Below, piece after piece: positions 1-11,500 of a stretch of 64,000 bases of DNA (its first letter is position 1; each line of letters starts with the position of its first letter). A program made the position numbers and the translations under genes. The stretch comes from Cyanoderma ruficeps (lineage: Eukaryota; Chordata; Aves; Passeriformes; Timaliidae): contig VZDJ01000063.1 of assembly GCA_008694505.1 (NCBI GenBank), positions 6,189,117 to 6,253,116 on the forward strand, written 5' to 3'. Below the pieces are notes generated by a model. The model ran no database searches, had not been told where the DNA came from, and worked only from the letters and a program-made list of their open reading frames with translations.

Positions 1-405
1 TGTGTGCACACAGAGCCCTGCACACCAGCACACACATAAACCCCAGCACCTGCGTGTGCACACAGAGCCCTGCACACACATAAACCCCAGCACTTGTGTG
101 CACACAGAGCCCTGCACACCAGCACACACATAAACCCCAGCACCTGTGTGTGCACACAGAGCCCTGCACACTGACACACACATAAACCCCAGCACCTGTG
201 TGCACACAGAGCCCTGCACACTGACACACTCATAAACCCCAGCACCTGAGTGTGCACACAGAGCCCTGCACACACATAAACCCCAACACCTGTGTGTGCA
301 CACAGAGCCCTGCACACCAGCACACACAGGCACAGCATGGGCAGACTCAGGCACCTTGGCACACACGTGCACACAGTCACACACACAGGCACATACATGT
401 ACAGC
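1..405. repeat. Minisatellite, about 42-52 bp unit, 7 visible copies
   Basis: A unit beginning CACACAGAGCCCTGCACAC and containing ATAAACCCCAGCACCTG recurs with starts at 7, 59, 101, 153, 203, 255 and 299. Spacings are 52, 42, 52, 50, 52 and 44 bp. The short copies lack an 8-10 bp CAGCACACA-like insert. After about 330 the unit decays into irregular CACACA-rich sequence up to about 405. The array starts at base 1, so it probably extends beyond the window. Open frames across it are by-products of the repeat. Confidence 0.9.
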
Positions 406-1340
406 ACTTCCTAGAGTCCTTCTGGAAAGAGAGTAGTTGGACATCTACTGCCTGCTGTGCTCATCCGGGCCATATTTCACCCTCTGTGCCTTTGGGGTGG
501 GAACAGACAGTGCTGCCCCAAAGGAAAGGTCAAAGAGAGACTGTGCTGGATTCTTGCCTCCTGCCTCTTACCTCACAAAGGCAGGAGAGCACAAAACTGA
601 CTGCTTTTTGTTGTCCTGTCTTCCCAGGGGCTTGGCTAGCAGGAAGGAGAGGATTCACTGCTAGTGCATAGCACACACAGTATTCATCACCATTTCTATT
701 AGGAAAGGAAGGGAAGGGGAAGTGTAGGTGACAGTCGATGAACTGTTGTGTTTTGTCAATGGGCACCTCTTGCCCCTTAACTGAAGGGGGATGGTACCTG
801 TGGTCCCTTTTTCTGTGGAGGGTAGCTCACAGTTTCTTGGGGATCAGGCACACGTGGTAAGGAAAGCTCTAGGCCTCTCTGCAGGGGTGATGGTGACTTT
901 GAAAGAGAGTGCATACCCAAAGAAGGAAAGGTAGATCACTGCATCATCTTAGTGCTCTTCCGTGTTATGCATAGAAAAATATCTAAGCTTTTGACACTCA
1001 AGCTTGTCTCTTAACTTGAAAGGGGAATAGCATTTGTTAATGTTAACAACTGTTCTGTGTTACACTTGATTAAAATTAGTGTTCACAAAGAAAAAGAAAA
1101 AGTAGGAGGTGGCAAAGGGAAGGAGGAAAATAAAGCATACCCTAAGCCAGTGTTTTTCTCGAATCCTGGATTTTTTGTTTGGAGACCATGGGGTGCAGAA
1201 TAGCTTTCTTTTGAGACTCAGGATTGAGAGGCTAGAGCTAGAAGAGTTGTTCAGTGAGAAGCCTCTTCTCCCTGACCTGTGCTGGGGTTGTTCTTTAATT
1301 TTTATATGGATGTTCAAAACTTGACACATCCATTCTTCCT
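406..1340. other. Stretch without recognisable gene
   Basis: I see no conserved coding frame, RNA gene or recognisable repeat here. The right end may hold further decayed retroviral sequence, because the Gag-like scrap at 1360-1572 has no clear inner boundary. Confidence 0.4.
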
Positions 1341-1359
1341 CTGACTCACACCACGGCCA

Positions 1360-1572
1360 CTACACCTGGTTGGACCCAATCTCCCCCACAGTCCACTTTA
1401 TCACACAATACTGCATAACATTATTTTCACTCTTGGTGTTGGGGTTACATCTCCACCGGGTTTCTCTACTTCCCAGGGGGCTGTTTAGGGGTATACTTGT
1501 TAATATCTCTTCACTTCCTCCTTCTCTCATTGGGGGTTCTCGACCTGTTCCTAGTCCCACCCCAACAGCCAA
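1360..1572 (-). pseudogene. Gag matrix-like remnant of the endogenous retrovirus
   Basis: This 70-residue frame has a short motif (Ser-Pro-Leu-Gly followed about 20 residues later by a Tyr-Cys...Trp pattern). That arrangement is typical of the N-terminal matrix region of Gag in several vertebrate endogenous retroviruses. It stops after about 70 residues and I see no in-frame continuation, so it is a broken fragment. It lies downstream of the LTR and leader in the expected order. The motif match is from memory of the family, so the call is moderate. Confidence 0.45.
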
Positions 1573-1599
1573 CCACCGGCTGTCCTAACAAGGCCCACC

Positions 1600-1675
1600 T
1601 TAGAAGGAAAAAGGAGGAAAGAAAAAAGAGAAAGAAATGAAAGAAAAAGGGAAAAAGAAAAGAAAAAGATCTTAC
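1600..1675 (-). other. Polypyrimidine tract bounded by splice-like sites
   Basis: On the minus strand a good donor (AAG|GTAAGATC, cut after 1676) is followed by about 70 nt that are almost wholly pyrimidine. The tract ends in CTTCTAAG, an acceptor-like sequence ending at 1600. This would make a 76-nt intron between the retroviral leader and the Gag-like frame. On the plus strand it is a near-pure GA tract with a single T at about 1639. It may equally be only a decayed simple repeat. Confidence 0.4.
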
Positions 1676-1841
1676 CTTCTTGCTGGAAAATAAAAGCAAA
1701 TAAACAACCTGCCTGCGGTCTGGGGACTCCGCACCATGGGTCGGCTCTGCCGCTCCTCTTGCCGCTGTGGCCCCGTGCCCCGGCGCACCAGCACAAGCGA
1801 CTGCCGAGAACCGCTCGTGGTGCCACACTCGTGCTTTGTGC

Positions 1842-2035
1842 CGGTGGATCGCAGAGGAGCCACCACTTTTCGGCACCCCAGCGCCTTTCAGCACAGCGCA
1901 GGGCAGCAGCTGAAAGCTACCCATGTGCTCTCCCCACCGTGATCAGGCGGCTTTATGACGGTGGATCGCAGAGAAGCTGCTGCTTTTCGGTGCTCCGATG
2001 CCTTTCAGCACAGTGCAGGGCAGCTGCCAAAAGCC
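1842..2035. repeat. Two diverged copies of a 117-bp tandem duplication
   Basis: A segment starting CGGTGGATCGCAGAG and containing CCTTTCAGCACAG at its centre occurs at 1842-1918 and again at 1959-2035, a period of 117 bp. The copies differ at many positions, so the duplication is old. It lies in the leader of the retroviral fragment. Confidence 0.75.
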
Positions 2036-2056
2036 ACCAGCGGGGTCTCACTCGCA

Positions 2057-2200
2057 GTTTCCAAGACCCTGGTGCAACCAAGCTAGCTCCCAGGCCTAGG
2101 CATTGCAGTGTGCAGCTTTAGCACCGCTGGCATTGGCAAGCTCTGTGGTTTCCAAGACACCCCTGCACAACCAAGCCAGTCCCCGACCCTAGGCAGCGCC
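2057..2200. repeat. Two diverged copies of a 91-bp tandem duplication
   Basis: GTTTCCAAGAC followed by CAACCAAGC and a CCCTAGG/CCTAGG block occurs at 2057 and again at 2148, a period of 91 bp. It is adjacent to the 117-bp duplication in the retroviral leader. Confidence 0.65.
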
Positions 2201-2325
2201 ATACACAAACTGTATTCCGTGCTGCCTCCACTGGGTTGGTGAGCACTGGGAATTACTGTGCTGGGTCCCTGCTGGCTGCCACCCAGCGCTTCCAGCCACC
2301 ACTCACACTGTGCCCTCACAGTATC

Positions 2326-2475
2326 CATTCAGGAAACCCCACACAACTCCCGGTCTGCAGTCCCCACTCAAGAAACCCCATTCAACTCCCTGTCGGTGGT
2401 CCCCACTTGGGAAACCCCATACAACTCCTTGTCGGTGGTCTCTGCTCAGGAATCCCTGTACAATTCCACACCTCT
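2326..2475 (-). repeat. 39-bp minisatellite, four copies, in frame on the minus strand
   Basis: GGAAACCCC-type cores sit at 332, 371, 410 and 449 after 2000, exactly 39 bp apart. Because 39 is a multiple of three, the minus strand reads a 13-residue repeat of the pattern V-x-W-G-F-x-S-G-D-x-R-x-G. It lies inside an 81-codon open frame (2303-2548). The copies differ from each other. The repeat belongs to the leader of the retroviral fragment. Whether the peptide was ever made is unknown. Confidence 0.85.
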
Positions 2476-2889
2476 GCCAAGTGCCACCGTGCTCAGCACC
2501 TCCCAGTCTCTGCAGCACCCAGTGGCAGCCGCCGCCTCCAGTCCCCACCGCCCCACTACCGGCAGCCTTGTGCCGCCACTTTTTCTACCCCTCTTTCATT
2601 TGCGTCCCACTGGCCATGGGTCTCCCACCTTCCTTCTACTCTGCGTCTTGCCCTATCTGTCCAACTATCCAATATCCTTACGCTCCAAAAGACCAGGAAT
2701 GGATCCCATGTACTACTTGCCTGGGGCTGGTGTTTGTACACCTGGATTATGGATGAACAATCTGGCCAAAACAATTATGAGGATGGCATTCATCTTCCCC
2801 TCTTCCTTCTCATTATTCAGTCTCTTCTGCTGTCCCTGGCGTTTTGACCTGCAATCACTGATGGTCCCAGGAGGAATAGACTGAGCCAC

Positions 2890-3625
2890 CAAACTCGCGG
2901 GGGCTCACTCCCTTTCAAAATCTCCTAGGACCACGGAGACAAGATGTTTATGCCAGACGAGTCTCCATTTGTGAGAAACAATGCTCACTTTTAAAATTTC
3001 AAAGGTTTATTAAACCTTAACAAAATACAACAAAGGATTGAATAAGGAGAAAAAGCAGCGCTGGGAGCATGGAACTAAACCGCCATGTCCTTGCCCACAA
3101 AATGGCTGCTCCGCCTTTCACACCTTTGGTGCTGCCTCAGGTAACCCTGGCCCCGCCCACAGTCTGCCAATCAACTCTCCTTCACAGTCCATTGGTGGAG
3201 ACTGCTTTCCTGCAACTTGATTGGAGGTCAGGCGTTGCCATGCCACGCCCCCTGGTCACAAGCCTCCCCTCCTCCCGAGTGCCCCAAGCCCGGCACAGGC
3301 ACAGCCCTCCCGCCACATGTCCCCACTGCCCACGGCCATTCCTGGGCGACCCTACGGGGGGAAAGGGGCTGTGGAGAGAACAGAGGATGTCCAAACAACA
3401 AATCACAATAACATAACTATACATCAATAAAGCTTCTCTTAACATACACATAATATCCATCCCTTAATTGTGAGCATAGCAATGGGGAACAAAGCAACAC
3501 AGACCCCCTTACGCACCCAAAGGAGATCTCATTTATGGTAGAAATCACATCCTTTATATACCTTTTATCTCTACCTGACATAACTGAAACTAAACTGAGA
3601 CCTAACAGAACTCAACAGAAGGAAG
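2890..3625 (-). mobile_element. LTR-like segment of the endogenous retrovirus
   Basis: Read on the minus strand it has CCAAT boxes (about 3218-3226 and about 3190) and GC-box-like sequences (about 3243 and 3150). A YY1-like AAAATGGCTGC lies at about 3098 on the plus strand. A polyadenylation signal AATAAA is at 3006-3011, followed by a U5-like GC-rich end near 2890. Just inside, at 2881-2891, the minus strand reads TGGTGGCTCAG, which could be the start of a primer-binding site, but I cannot name the tRNA. A TATATAAAGG motif at 3552-3561 lies further upstream and may not belong. The outer edge is approximate. Confidence 0.55.
3006..3011 (-). promoter_or_regulatory. LTR polyadenylation signal AATAAA
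   Basis: TTTATT on the plus strand reads AATAAA on the minus strand, about 60-100 nt upstream of the putative U5 end. This spacing is usual for an LTR with R and U5 segments. Confidence 0.55.
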
Positions 3626-6600
3626 GCACCCCTTGGCTGGCCCAGCTGCAGTGCTGCTGTGCACGTGTTCTACTATCCAGTCACCTTTCTCATACGGTGT
3701 CCCCGTGACCCTCCAGCCCCACTTCCAACTGACTCTCTCCTCGCTCCTAGCTGCCTCTCCCCCTTCAACCAACTTCCAGCTGTCCAGCCTGCAGCTGTGC
3801 CTTTCCCGTAGGGCCTTCTGGTGAGAATAAGCCTTAAACATTTTTACAGCTATAAACCAAACCCTACAAGTGAGAGCCAACCATTGCATTACTCATCCAT
3901 AACACAGGGATGTGTTTCCTGCATGGCAACCCTAAATACTCTGGGATGAGCTGATCCAGCCTGGCCCCCATGATCCCAGTGATTACACAGGGAATCTTTA
4001 GCACATCTGGAAAGTTTGTTCAATAATTAAATTACTTGTCTGGGACTGTGAGTCTTAAGCTTCTACAGTTGTTGGGTATTTGTCAGTGGATATGTTGGAA
4101 CCCTTGCTGGAAGGTTGTGCTCCCACGTGGAGAATTGCAGGAAAGTTCCAGCTTGGATGCACTAATTCAGGCCCTGGCTGAGAGGATGCTCTTCTTTATG
4201 GCTTCCAGTCCAACTGGTTACAAGGAGAGAAGGGACAATCAGGACAGCAGCTGAAGGAGTGAAGATACCCTCCCTTGCCCTTTTCTCTCCTGTCCTCCCT
4301 AGAGCCACAAGTGCTGACAGCAACTCTGGTTCCTATTTGTTTTCCCGTTCCTATCGGAGCACAGCGCTGTCCAGGGGAAGGATCCTTTCACACGGATCCG
4401 CCAGGTCCTTGAGGAGTGTGAAGAGTAAACGAGGTGTGAACAACACATCAAGTGGGCAGCCCAGGGAAGCAGAGCCGTGAAAGCATTTGCTCCGTAAAAA
4501 TAGAACGGGGCTGTTGGCAGCAAGAGGTGTCTGGAACAGATAAAGTCGGCAGTGAGTGATGGGAGCTGGGGTTGTTTTATTAACGAAGCAGTCTGAGCTT
4601 CCTGACCTTACAAGAGAGAAGGGAGCTGGGCAGGACAGGTGAGCTTGTAATTTGTTCTTTAGTGCTGGAAGGATTGCACTTCCCCTGATTCTGTTCGGAA
4701 CCGCCGAGAGCAGTTTTTAACCCCAGATCATCACCTCACCTCTCAGCTGAACGGGGAACACAGGGTAGATTAACACCTAGCAATGATCCCGTGGAAAAGA
4801 GTGAGCTGCACTCCTGTTTGTTTTAATGGGCTTTACTGTGGAGCAGCTGCAGCTCTGGGGTCCCTCTGGAGCCCCCAGCATCCATCCAGCTATTCCTTTT
4901 TGATCATCCCTGGGCACTGCAAAGCTTGTCTGTGAGGTTGGATTTAGTGTGGATGTTTCTCAGGTGAAATATTTATAAATCAAGGGGAATTTTTCTGACT
5001 AAACAATAAATTGCAGTGTGGGTTTGCTATGAGCATCCCTCATGTATAACTGTCATGGCACAGCACTGCCTTCAGTCCATGGATCTCATCCATCCCCATC
5101 CCACAGAGATCAGCATATTACGAGCAGAAAGTGATTTACCAGATAAGTCCCGGTTCTTGCCTATATTGTTCCATGATTTATGGCCCATCTGATGTGGCTG
5201 TAGCTGGAGTGCTAGACAGAACCTGTCTTGCAACACAAACAAAGGGTATTAAACTAACAGATCTGATATTGCAAGATGGGTATCTCTTTGCATGGCAGCT
5301 CTTTGGCCTGCTGTTTATTTGCTGTCTCACTCAACTCCTGCTCTAGCCTTGCTGCTCTGCTGGAGGAAAGGCTAAAGCATAAAATGGAATTACAAGTATT
5401 AACAACTGTGGGTTGTGTCACTTAGGAACGCACAGCAATAGCTGGGAGGGCCACCAAGGATGGGGAGGGACAGCAAAAGGGAGCTCAGCACTCAAACCTG
5501 TGAGGTTTTTCCCACTGGCTCCAGGATTTCAGGCTTGGCCTGATGGGAGCAACTACTCTGAGTGAGATTTCAGCCACTCCGTGGCTTTTAAAGGCATTCA
5601 TAGAGCATCTAAATGTAGAGCACTGCACTTTTGTTTCATTAAGAATTCCACTTTAGATGCAGACAGACTCCATGGAATCTGCCCCCGGAGCAGCCCCACA
5701 CAGCACTCTGCTGCTGCACGGATTAACAGGAGCTCTCACTCCTCAAAGGGCTCCTCTCACCCTCAGCTGCTCACAGCTTGGGGCCTTCTTCATACTCCTC
5801 CTCCTCATTCTTGCACCTTGAGCCTCAGCTGACCCCTGTTCTTTAGATGTCATGGGGCAAATGCTGCTCATCTGAAGCCACTGGAACAAGAGCTGATTTT
5901 AGCCTACAACTGAATGAGGAGGCCTGGTGTGAGTGCCTGCAGAGAAAAGAAATGTGCTGGTCTGCAAACATCACTGGTGTTTGAATTGCCCTTCTGTGCC
6001 TTCTCGGGGTGAGCAGATAGATAAATTCTGGGGTTTCTTATAGATCTCATGGAAGCCCAAATGAGATCTCATGGAGACTCAAAGGTGCTGAAATCAGGCT
6101 TCAAACAGCACTGCAAAGAGCTGAAATCAGATCCCCCTCCTTCTGGACTCCTCACCCCAGCTCCGGGGCCTGAGCCTCTCACTTAGAGATTTAGGATGCT
6201 GCCAGCTGTCCTGCGGGTGGATTATGTTACCCAGGGGGCAGCAGAAGCCCTGGGGCAATGAGCTGAAACTTCAGTAAGGACAGGTACTGGTGTGACCGAT
6301 GGGACTTCGTCCCAAAGCTTAGAAATAATGAGGATTAAAAGCGTGTCATCACGGAAAAGCAAGATCAAATGTTTTAAATCACAATATATTACACTTCCCC
6401 CAGCACTTTAGCAATATACAGGCTTAATGCCTCTTTTTTGCCCTTTTTAGGGGAAAGAATGCCTCAGTGTGGACTCACCTAAACAACTTGGGATTTTTTA
6501 GCACTTGATTATTCTAAAATACTGAGTGTTTGGGGCACTTGAGCAGATGGACTTGAAATCCCTTTGCAGGTAGATGGGTTTTCTCTTTGGCTTCATTTAT

Positions 6601-8429
6601 TAAAGGCAATGGGATTGTTAGGCCAGAGGCATTTCTGTCATCTCTTGGGAGATTACACATGTGACTTTCTGTTTTCCATGGAAACCGGAGCAGGAAATAG
6701 TTAACAAAAGGCTCCCAGCTCTGCAGTGTGAGAGAGCAGGTTAAGAGGTTGGGGGAAAAAAACCCCAGAAAACAAGAGCATCACTCTCAGCAGCAGCCAA
6801 GGGCAAATCTCCTGTCAGAGCCTGTTCCTGGGGCAGTCAGGCTCACTCTCTACTCTCCAAAGCCTCATGTGGTTTGAGGACTCCACAGACCTTCCCTACC
6901 CTGCCCTTCAGCCTGAAAATCCTCACCGAGGGGCTCTGACAAACTTGGGGAGATAATTTAGTCTAAAGCTTGCAAAAGCACCTGTCTGGCTCCTCAAAGC
7001 AAGAGACCTCCTGGCTTGGAAGTGATGATTCCAGGGCTGTTTGGAGCCCTGGCCAACCCACTGAATTGGAGGTTTCCTGCAAAGCAAGGGGCTTTCCTTG
7101 CTCTGGGCATCACCTTTGGAGCCTGGCCCACCATGGGGCATGGGGCTGGAGAGCACAGAGGGGCCACAGGGCAGTGCTGCAGCCAGGAAGGTTCCACCCA
7201 CAAACAAACACAGCTGGGCCTCCTGGCAGGAAAGTGTCCATGGGGAATGTTTGTTGGGACCCTCCTCCTCTGGTGCCTTGGTTTCTCCTATGCTGTGGAA
7301 TGGGAAATCTCCCTCTCAGCTCTTCTGTGGCTTCACTGATGCTGATGAAATGTTAATGCTCGAGAGGGGTCATTGCTGGAGGTCTGTTCCTGGTTAATTT
7401 TCTCCTCCTGACCATGGGCTGTGGAGGAAAATTTCCCTGCTGCTCTGCTGTGGTATTTTGTCATAGCTAGTCACATCCCCTCTGCTCGGCAGATTTTTCC
7501 TGAGGGAATCCCAGCCTCTGCTTTTCCCTGGCAGGGCATGCAGGAAAGAAGGGCTGCGGTTTAAGAGCAGAGCAAAGCACTCAGAGCCACAAAAGCACCC
7601 GGAGATTCAAAGCCTCCCCCACCTGTGTTCCCAGGGAGTCTCAGCTGTCTATTTCTGAACAGAATTGTACCTGCAAAGAAGCTGTCTGAGCATTGTACAG
7701 CATAGGGCAGACTTTCAAGTCCTTTTTTTTCTTCCTTTTGTTCCTGTATCCAAGGTCTTTCTCTCTTTGATTTATGGATTTGGAGCCCATCTTTAATTAT
7801 TTGCACTGAAGAGCTGCCTGAAGCAGGGCCCGGCAGGAGGCAGGCAGAGGCAGCTCAGCCCTCCTGGCTTTGCCCAGCAGTGTTCCGTGGGAATGACCCT
7901 TCCACGTGTGTGTGAGGGGCACATCTCCCTGCTTCCTGCTCTGGGGGGTGTGGATGTACTTGGATGTGCTGGGCAAGCTCACAGGCTCCAGCACCTCATG
8001 GGCTTGTCCACGCCATCCCCCGGCTCCACAGGGCACACAGGGACTGTCACAAAGCCCACTATAGACACAGAACATTCCAGCAAGGCAAATCGCCCTGGAT
8101 GTGATGCCTAAAGGCATTTTTCAGTACTGGAAAATAAGGGTTCATTTGTTCCCTTTAAGATTTCTGCTCCAGGATGAATAGCAGTGAAAACCCACCACAG
8201 AGCAGGCAGGTCTGCACAGTTACCCTTGTACTGCTTAGCAAGGCCTGTTTGGGTCTGGGAGCTCACATTTCCCTGTCTCAAGATGCTTTGAAAGGCTCTG
8301 CCTTGATTGCACTTCCATCCACTCAAGATAAATAATTGTGTTATCAGTCCCCAGTAAAGTCTGAGCCTCCATGGCTTCAACCAGCAGCAGTGGAGCTCCC
8401 AGTGCTCACACAGGGTGGGGGACCCAGAC
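3626..8429. other. Gene-free intergenic stretch
   Basis: Both strands were read for long frames, splice-bounded conserved peptides and known repeats, and none was convincing. The composition is ordinary, with short T- and A-rich runs. The open frames are short and lack family resemblance. Unrecognised regulatory DNA is possible. Confidence 0.5.
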
Positions 8430-8585
8430 CAGCTGTGGCTGCCCCTGGATCCCTGGCAGTGCCCAAGGCCAGGCTGGACAGGGCTTGGAGCAGCCTGGGA
8501 CAGTGGAAGGTGTCCCTGCCCATGCAGGGGGTAGAATGACATGGGCTTTAAGGGCACTTCCAACCCAAACAGCTCTGGGATTCTC
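8430..8585 (+). mobile_element. CR1 LINE 3' end fragment
   Basis: The order of blocks is that of the avian CR1 3' tail: AGCTGTGGCTGCCCC, CAAGGCCAGGCTGGACAGGG, CTTGGAGCAGCCTGG, GTGGAAGGTGTCCCTGCCCA and CACTTCCAACCCAAAC, then TCTGGGATTCT. It is a 5'-truncated, mutated copy without reverse-transcriptase coding sequence, as is usual for CR1 insertions. Confidence 0.85.
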
Positions 8586-11500
8586 TTCCCCTGTCTCTGG
8601 GGGTCATCCTCCACTGTGCATGGTGGGATGCAAAACTGGAGCTTCTTCCTCTATGGGTAAATCCTATTTCAGCTGCCTTAAATCATTTCTTCCCAAAAAA
8701 ACTTACAACAGCTGTCTGCTGGGAGCATGGGGATGGTTGTCAAAGCCTCAGGAAACCCCTTTGATGTGGGGCAGGCAGCTGGGAGAGGTGGTAATGAGCT
8801 GCTGAGGGAACTTCCATCCCCAGGGAGGGAGACCAGCAGTTCTGAAGCTGCCCGAGCAGCAGGGCCCCTGTGCTGACACACCACGGGGTGAGGGGGTGCC
8901 TGAATAAAGCTTTCAGGCCTCCAGTGCTTTAGAGACAAACTAATTCTGTGGCTCTGAACAGAATTTCTGGACTTGCAAATTTATGGAAACACTTTTTAGG
9001 TCAGCAGTGGAGGGAAGCAAACAGGTATTCAGTTATCAGATCGTATTTGTGTGTCCACCTCACTCCAAAGTGAAATCCCCACCTGCAGGCTGCTTAAATT
9101 GAGAATTCTCCGGGGCAGGACCTCTGCCCTTCTCCTCTTGTAGGGCTCAGAATAGAAAGGGATGTCAGCCCCCGGTGGAGTGCACTGATACCGTGGTTAT
9201 AAATACAGTGCTGGTGGCACTGCTCTCTGCTGAGGGGCTTTGTGCCAGCCACGGCAAGTGAGGGTCTGATGGCAGCCCCAGCAGCCAGGAACAGAGCTGT
9301 GGATTGCAGATTGTCCTCTCCTTGGCATCAGGGTCACCTCCCTCGTGCTGCCATCACGGGCACCTCTGAGGCCACTGCTGCAGGGACACACGTGGCAGTG
9401 CTGGATTAGGGACCTGCTCCAAACTGTTTCCCAGCTGGGGATGTGCAGGGACAGCCAGCAGTGTCCCCAGGATGTGTCACCCAGTGCAGCTCCACAGTCT
9501 CAGGTTTGTCTCAGTCCTTGCCGAGATTCCAGGTTGTTAAAAGTCCCCGGCCCTCTAAAAGCCCTGAGCCGTGTCACAGAAAGAAGCGGAGTCCTCCAAG
9601 GCCTTGTTCTCAGCTCTCGTGTGTTGTTTGTTATTTGGTGTCTCACAATNAAAATCAAACTCGGTGTCTTTCTGGGCTCTGTGCCAAGGTCTCCAACCCC
9701 CCTGGACCGGCTCCACACCCCCTGTCCAGGGTCCCAACTCCCCTTCTCAGGTCCCAGGTCATCCAAAGGGATGCCTTGGACTCCAACACACAGCTGAGGC
9801 AGCAGCCACCTCCTGACATTTACCCTGACCCTTCCCCCCTCTGCTTTCCCCAGAAATGCTGCTGCTGCTCTTTGTTCCCAGGGCCATGGGGTTGTGTTGT
9901 GTGTCCTGCTGCTGCCAGCCCTGTGCTCCAGGGACACTGAGACCTGGCTGCGACAGCTGAGCCTTCCTGGGAATCCTGTGAGTTATGGGATGGTGAGTGC
10001 TTTACCCACAGCATCCATTTGGACAAAAGCTCTGCCTCCTGAGAGCTGCCGAGACACAAACACTGAGTGCATTCCCCGTCCACATTCCTCCCTCCACAGC
10101 CCTGCTGGAATCACCGAGGCAGAGCTCACATCCTCTGCTGAATGAGGCAGAGCTGAGCTCTGGCCTGGGCTAAGCCTCCAAAGCCTGACTGTAAATCACA
10201 AATACAGATTGTGTGCCAGACAGATTTTTATCTTTTCCTAACTAAAGTGCTGCTAGTAACTCCAAAGTGCTGGCAGGAATTTTCCCTGCTGCAAGTGTGG
10301 ACACTGGGGAGGATAATAAAGTGTGTTTGTGTGGCTTTGGCTGCTACTTAATAACTCGAGAAGAGACTCCAGCTTCTCATTAGAAAGTACCATTTTACCT
10401 TTTTATTGTTTTTTAATGAAACCATTTCTTCCCAAAAGAGAAGAGAATTGCCTTTTTTCCTAAGTGGACATTTTCATGAAAAAATAATCCCTGAGTTTTC
10501 ATTACAGTCTTGAACAAGAACTTGAAAATAAAATCTGCTTGTTTCTTCCCCTGGTACTCTGCAAAAGGGAAAAATAGAAGAAAAAGAGAGCAAATGTGAA
10601 TTCTCAACACGCATTTTTGTGGACAGAGTGAAAACATGTAAAAGCTTGCTTGGTTTTGAGATGCCATGAATCGAGTTGACATTTTCCAAAGTCCTCATAA
10701 ACCCCACTGGATTATTTCGGGTGGATTTCAGCTCTAAGCCCCCAAAACCAGAGTTACCAAGTGGAAGCAATGTGGTTTTGCTCCTAGGTACCTCCTCAGG
10801 CCCTCAGGAGGACTCCCTCCCGCTGCTGAGAAAGCAGAGGCTACTGGGGTCCCTCTTTTGTGTTGTGCTGGGATAAAAAGTATGGGTTGAACTTGTCTTT
10901 GCTCTGGGAGGAAAATAGCTTTGGGTTGGCTGGAGGGGCTGAAATCTCCTGGTGGACATGGGGGGCTTCTCCTTGATTTCTCTGCTGCTTTGGGCTTGGG
11001 AGGGACAGGCTCAGGTTCTGTGCTGCCTCCTGTCTTCTTCCCTGAGGAAAAGGAGCAGCCACGGCAGAGCAGGAAGGGAAACTGGAAGGAGTTTGCATGC
11101 TGCCCTCATTGTGTGTGTGGAAAAACCCAAGCTGGCTTCTTTCTGAGGGCCTCACTGTGTGTGTAATTACTTTCCTTAGGGTGCACCGTGCTGGTGCCTT
11201 TCTTGAGGTGGGATTTGTGCACTTGGAGTGGCTGTTTGGGTGTTTTTGCTGTGCTTTAGGCTCTGGCTGTGCTGCCAGTGTTGGTGTGAGGGGCAGGTGC
11301 AGCAGGCAATGACCAAGCTGTGTCTTTGTCCAGATGTGCTTTTTGCTCTGCTGAGCACTGAGATGTGGACAGTCCGACTCAGTTCCATCCTGCTCTGTCC
11401 CCGGGCTTCTTGCCAAAGCCCCTTTTGCCCCTGCCCCCCTAAAGGCTGCATTCCTTGGTCACAGCAGTAGCACAACCTTTAGCTGGTGTTCCAGAATTTG

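Larger units (their letters stand above)
1341..3625 (-). mobile_element. Truncated endogenous retrovirus: LTR, leader and Gag scrap
   Basis: Read on the minus strand, the order is an LTR-like segment (about 3625 to 2890), a long GC-rich leader with several internal tandem repeats (about 2890 to 1600), a polypyrimidine tract, and a short frame resembling the N-terminal matrix part of a retroviral Gag (1572-1360). No pol, env or second LTR is visible, so the copy is truncated on its inner side. Both outer limits are approximate: I did not find a clean target-site duplication or an unambiguous TG...CA pair. The family (ERVK, ERVL or gamma-like) cannot be fixed by eye. Confidence 0.6.

Noticed and set aside
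1..405. Regularly spaced repeats resembling a CRISPR-like array
   Set aside because: The units are contiguous and the sequence between repeated cores is itself repeated, with no unique spacers. The context is a vertebrate genome.
2236..2884. Overlapping plus-strand frames of 148-208 codons
   Set aside because: They are antisense to the retroviral leader and its 39-bp repeat, overlap each other in three frames, and show no family resemblance.
3602..3889. 95-codon minus-strand frame just outside the LTR, considered as retroviral coding sequence
   Set aside because: It lies on the upstream side of what is best read as a 5' LTR. It has no recognisable motif and the LTR edge is uncertain.
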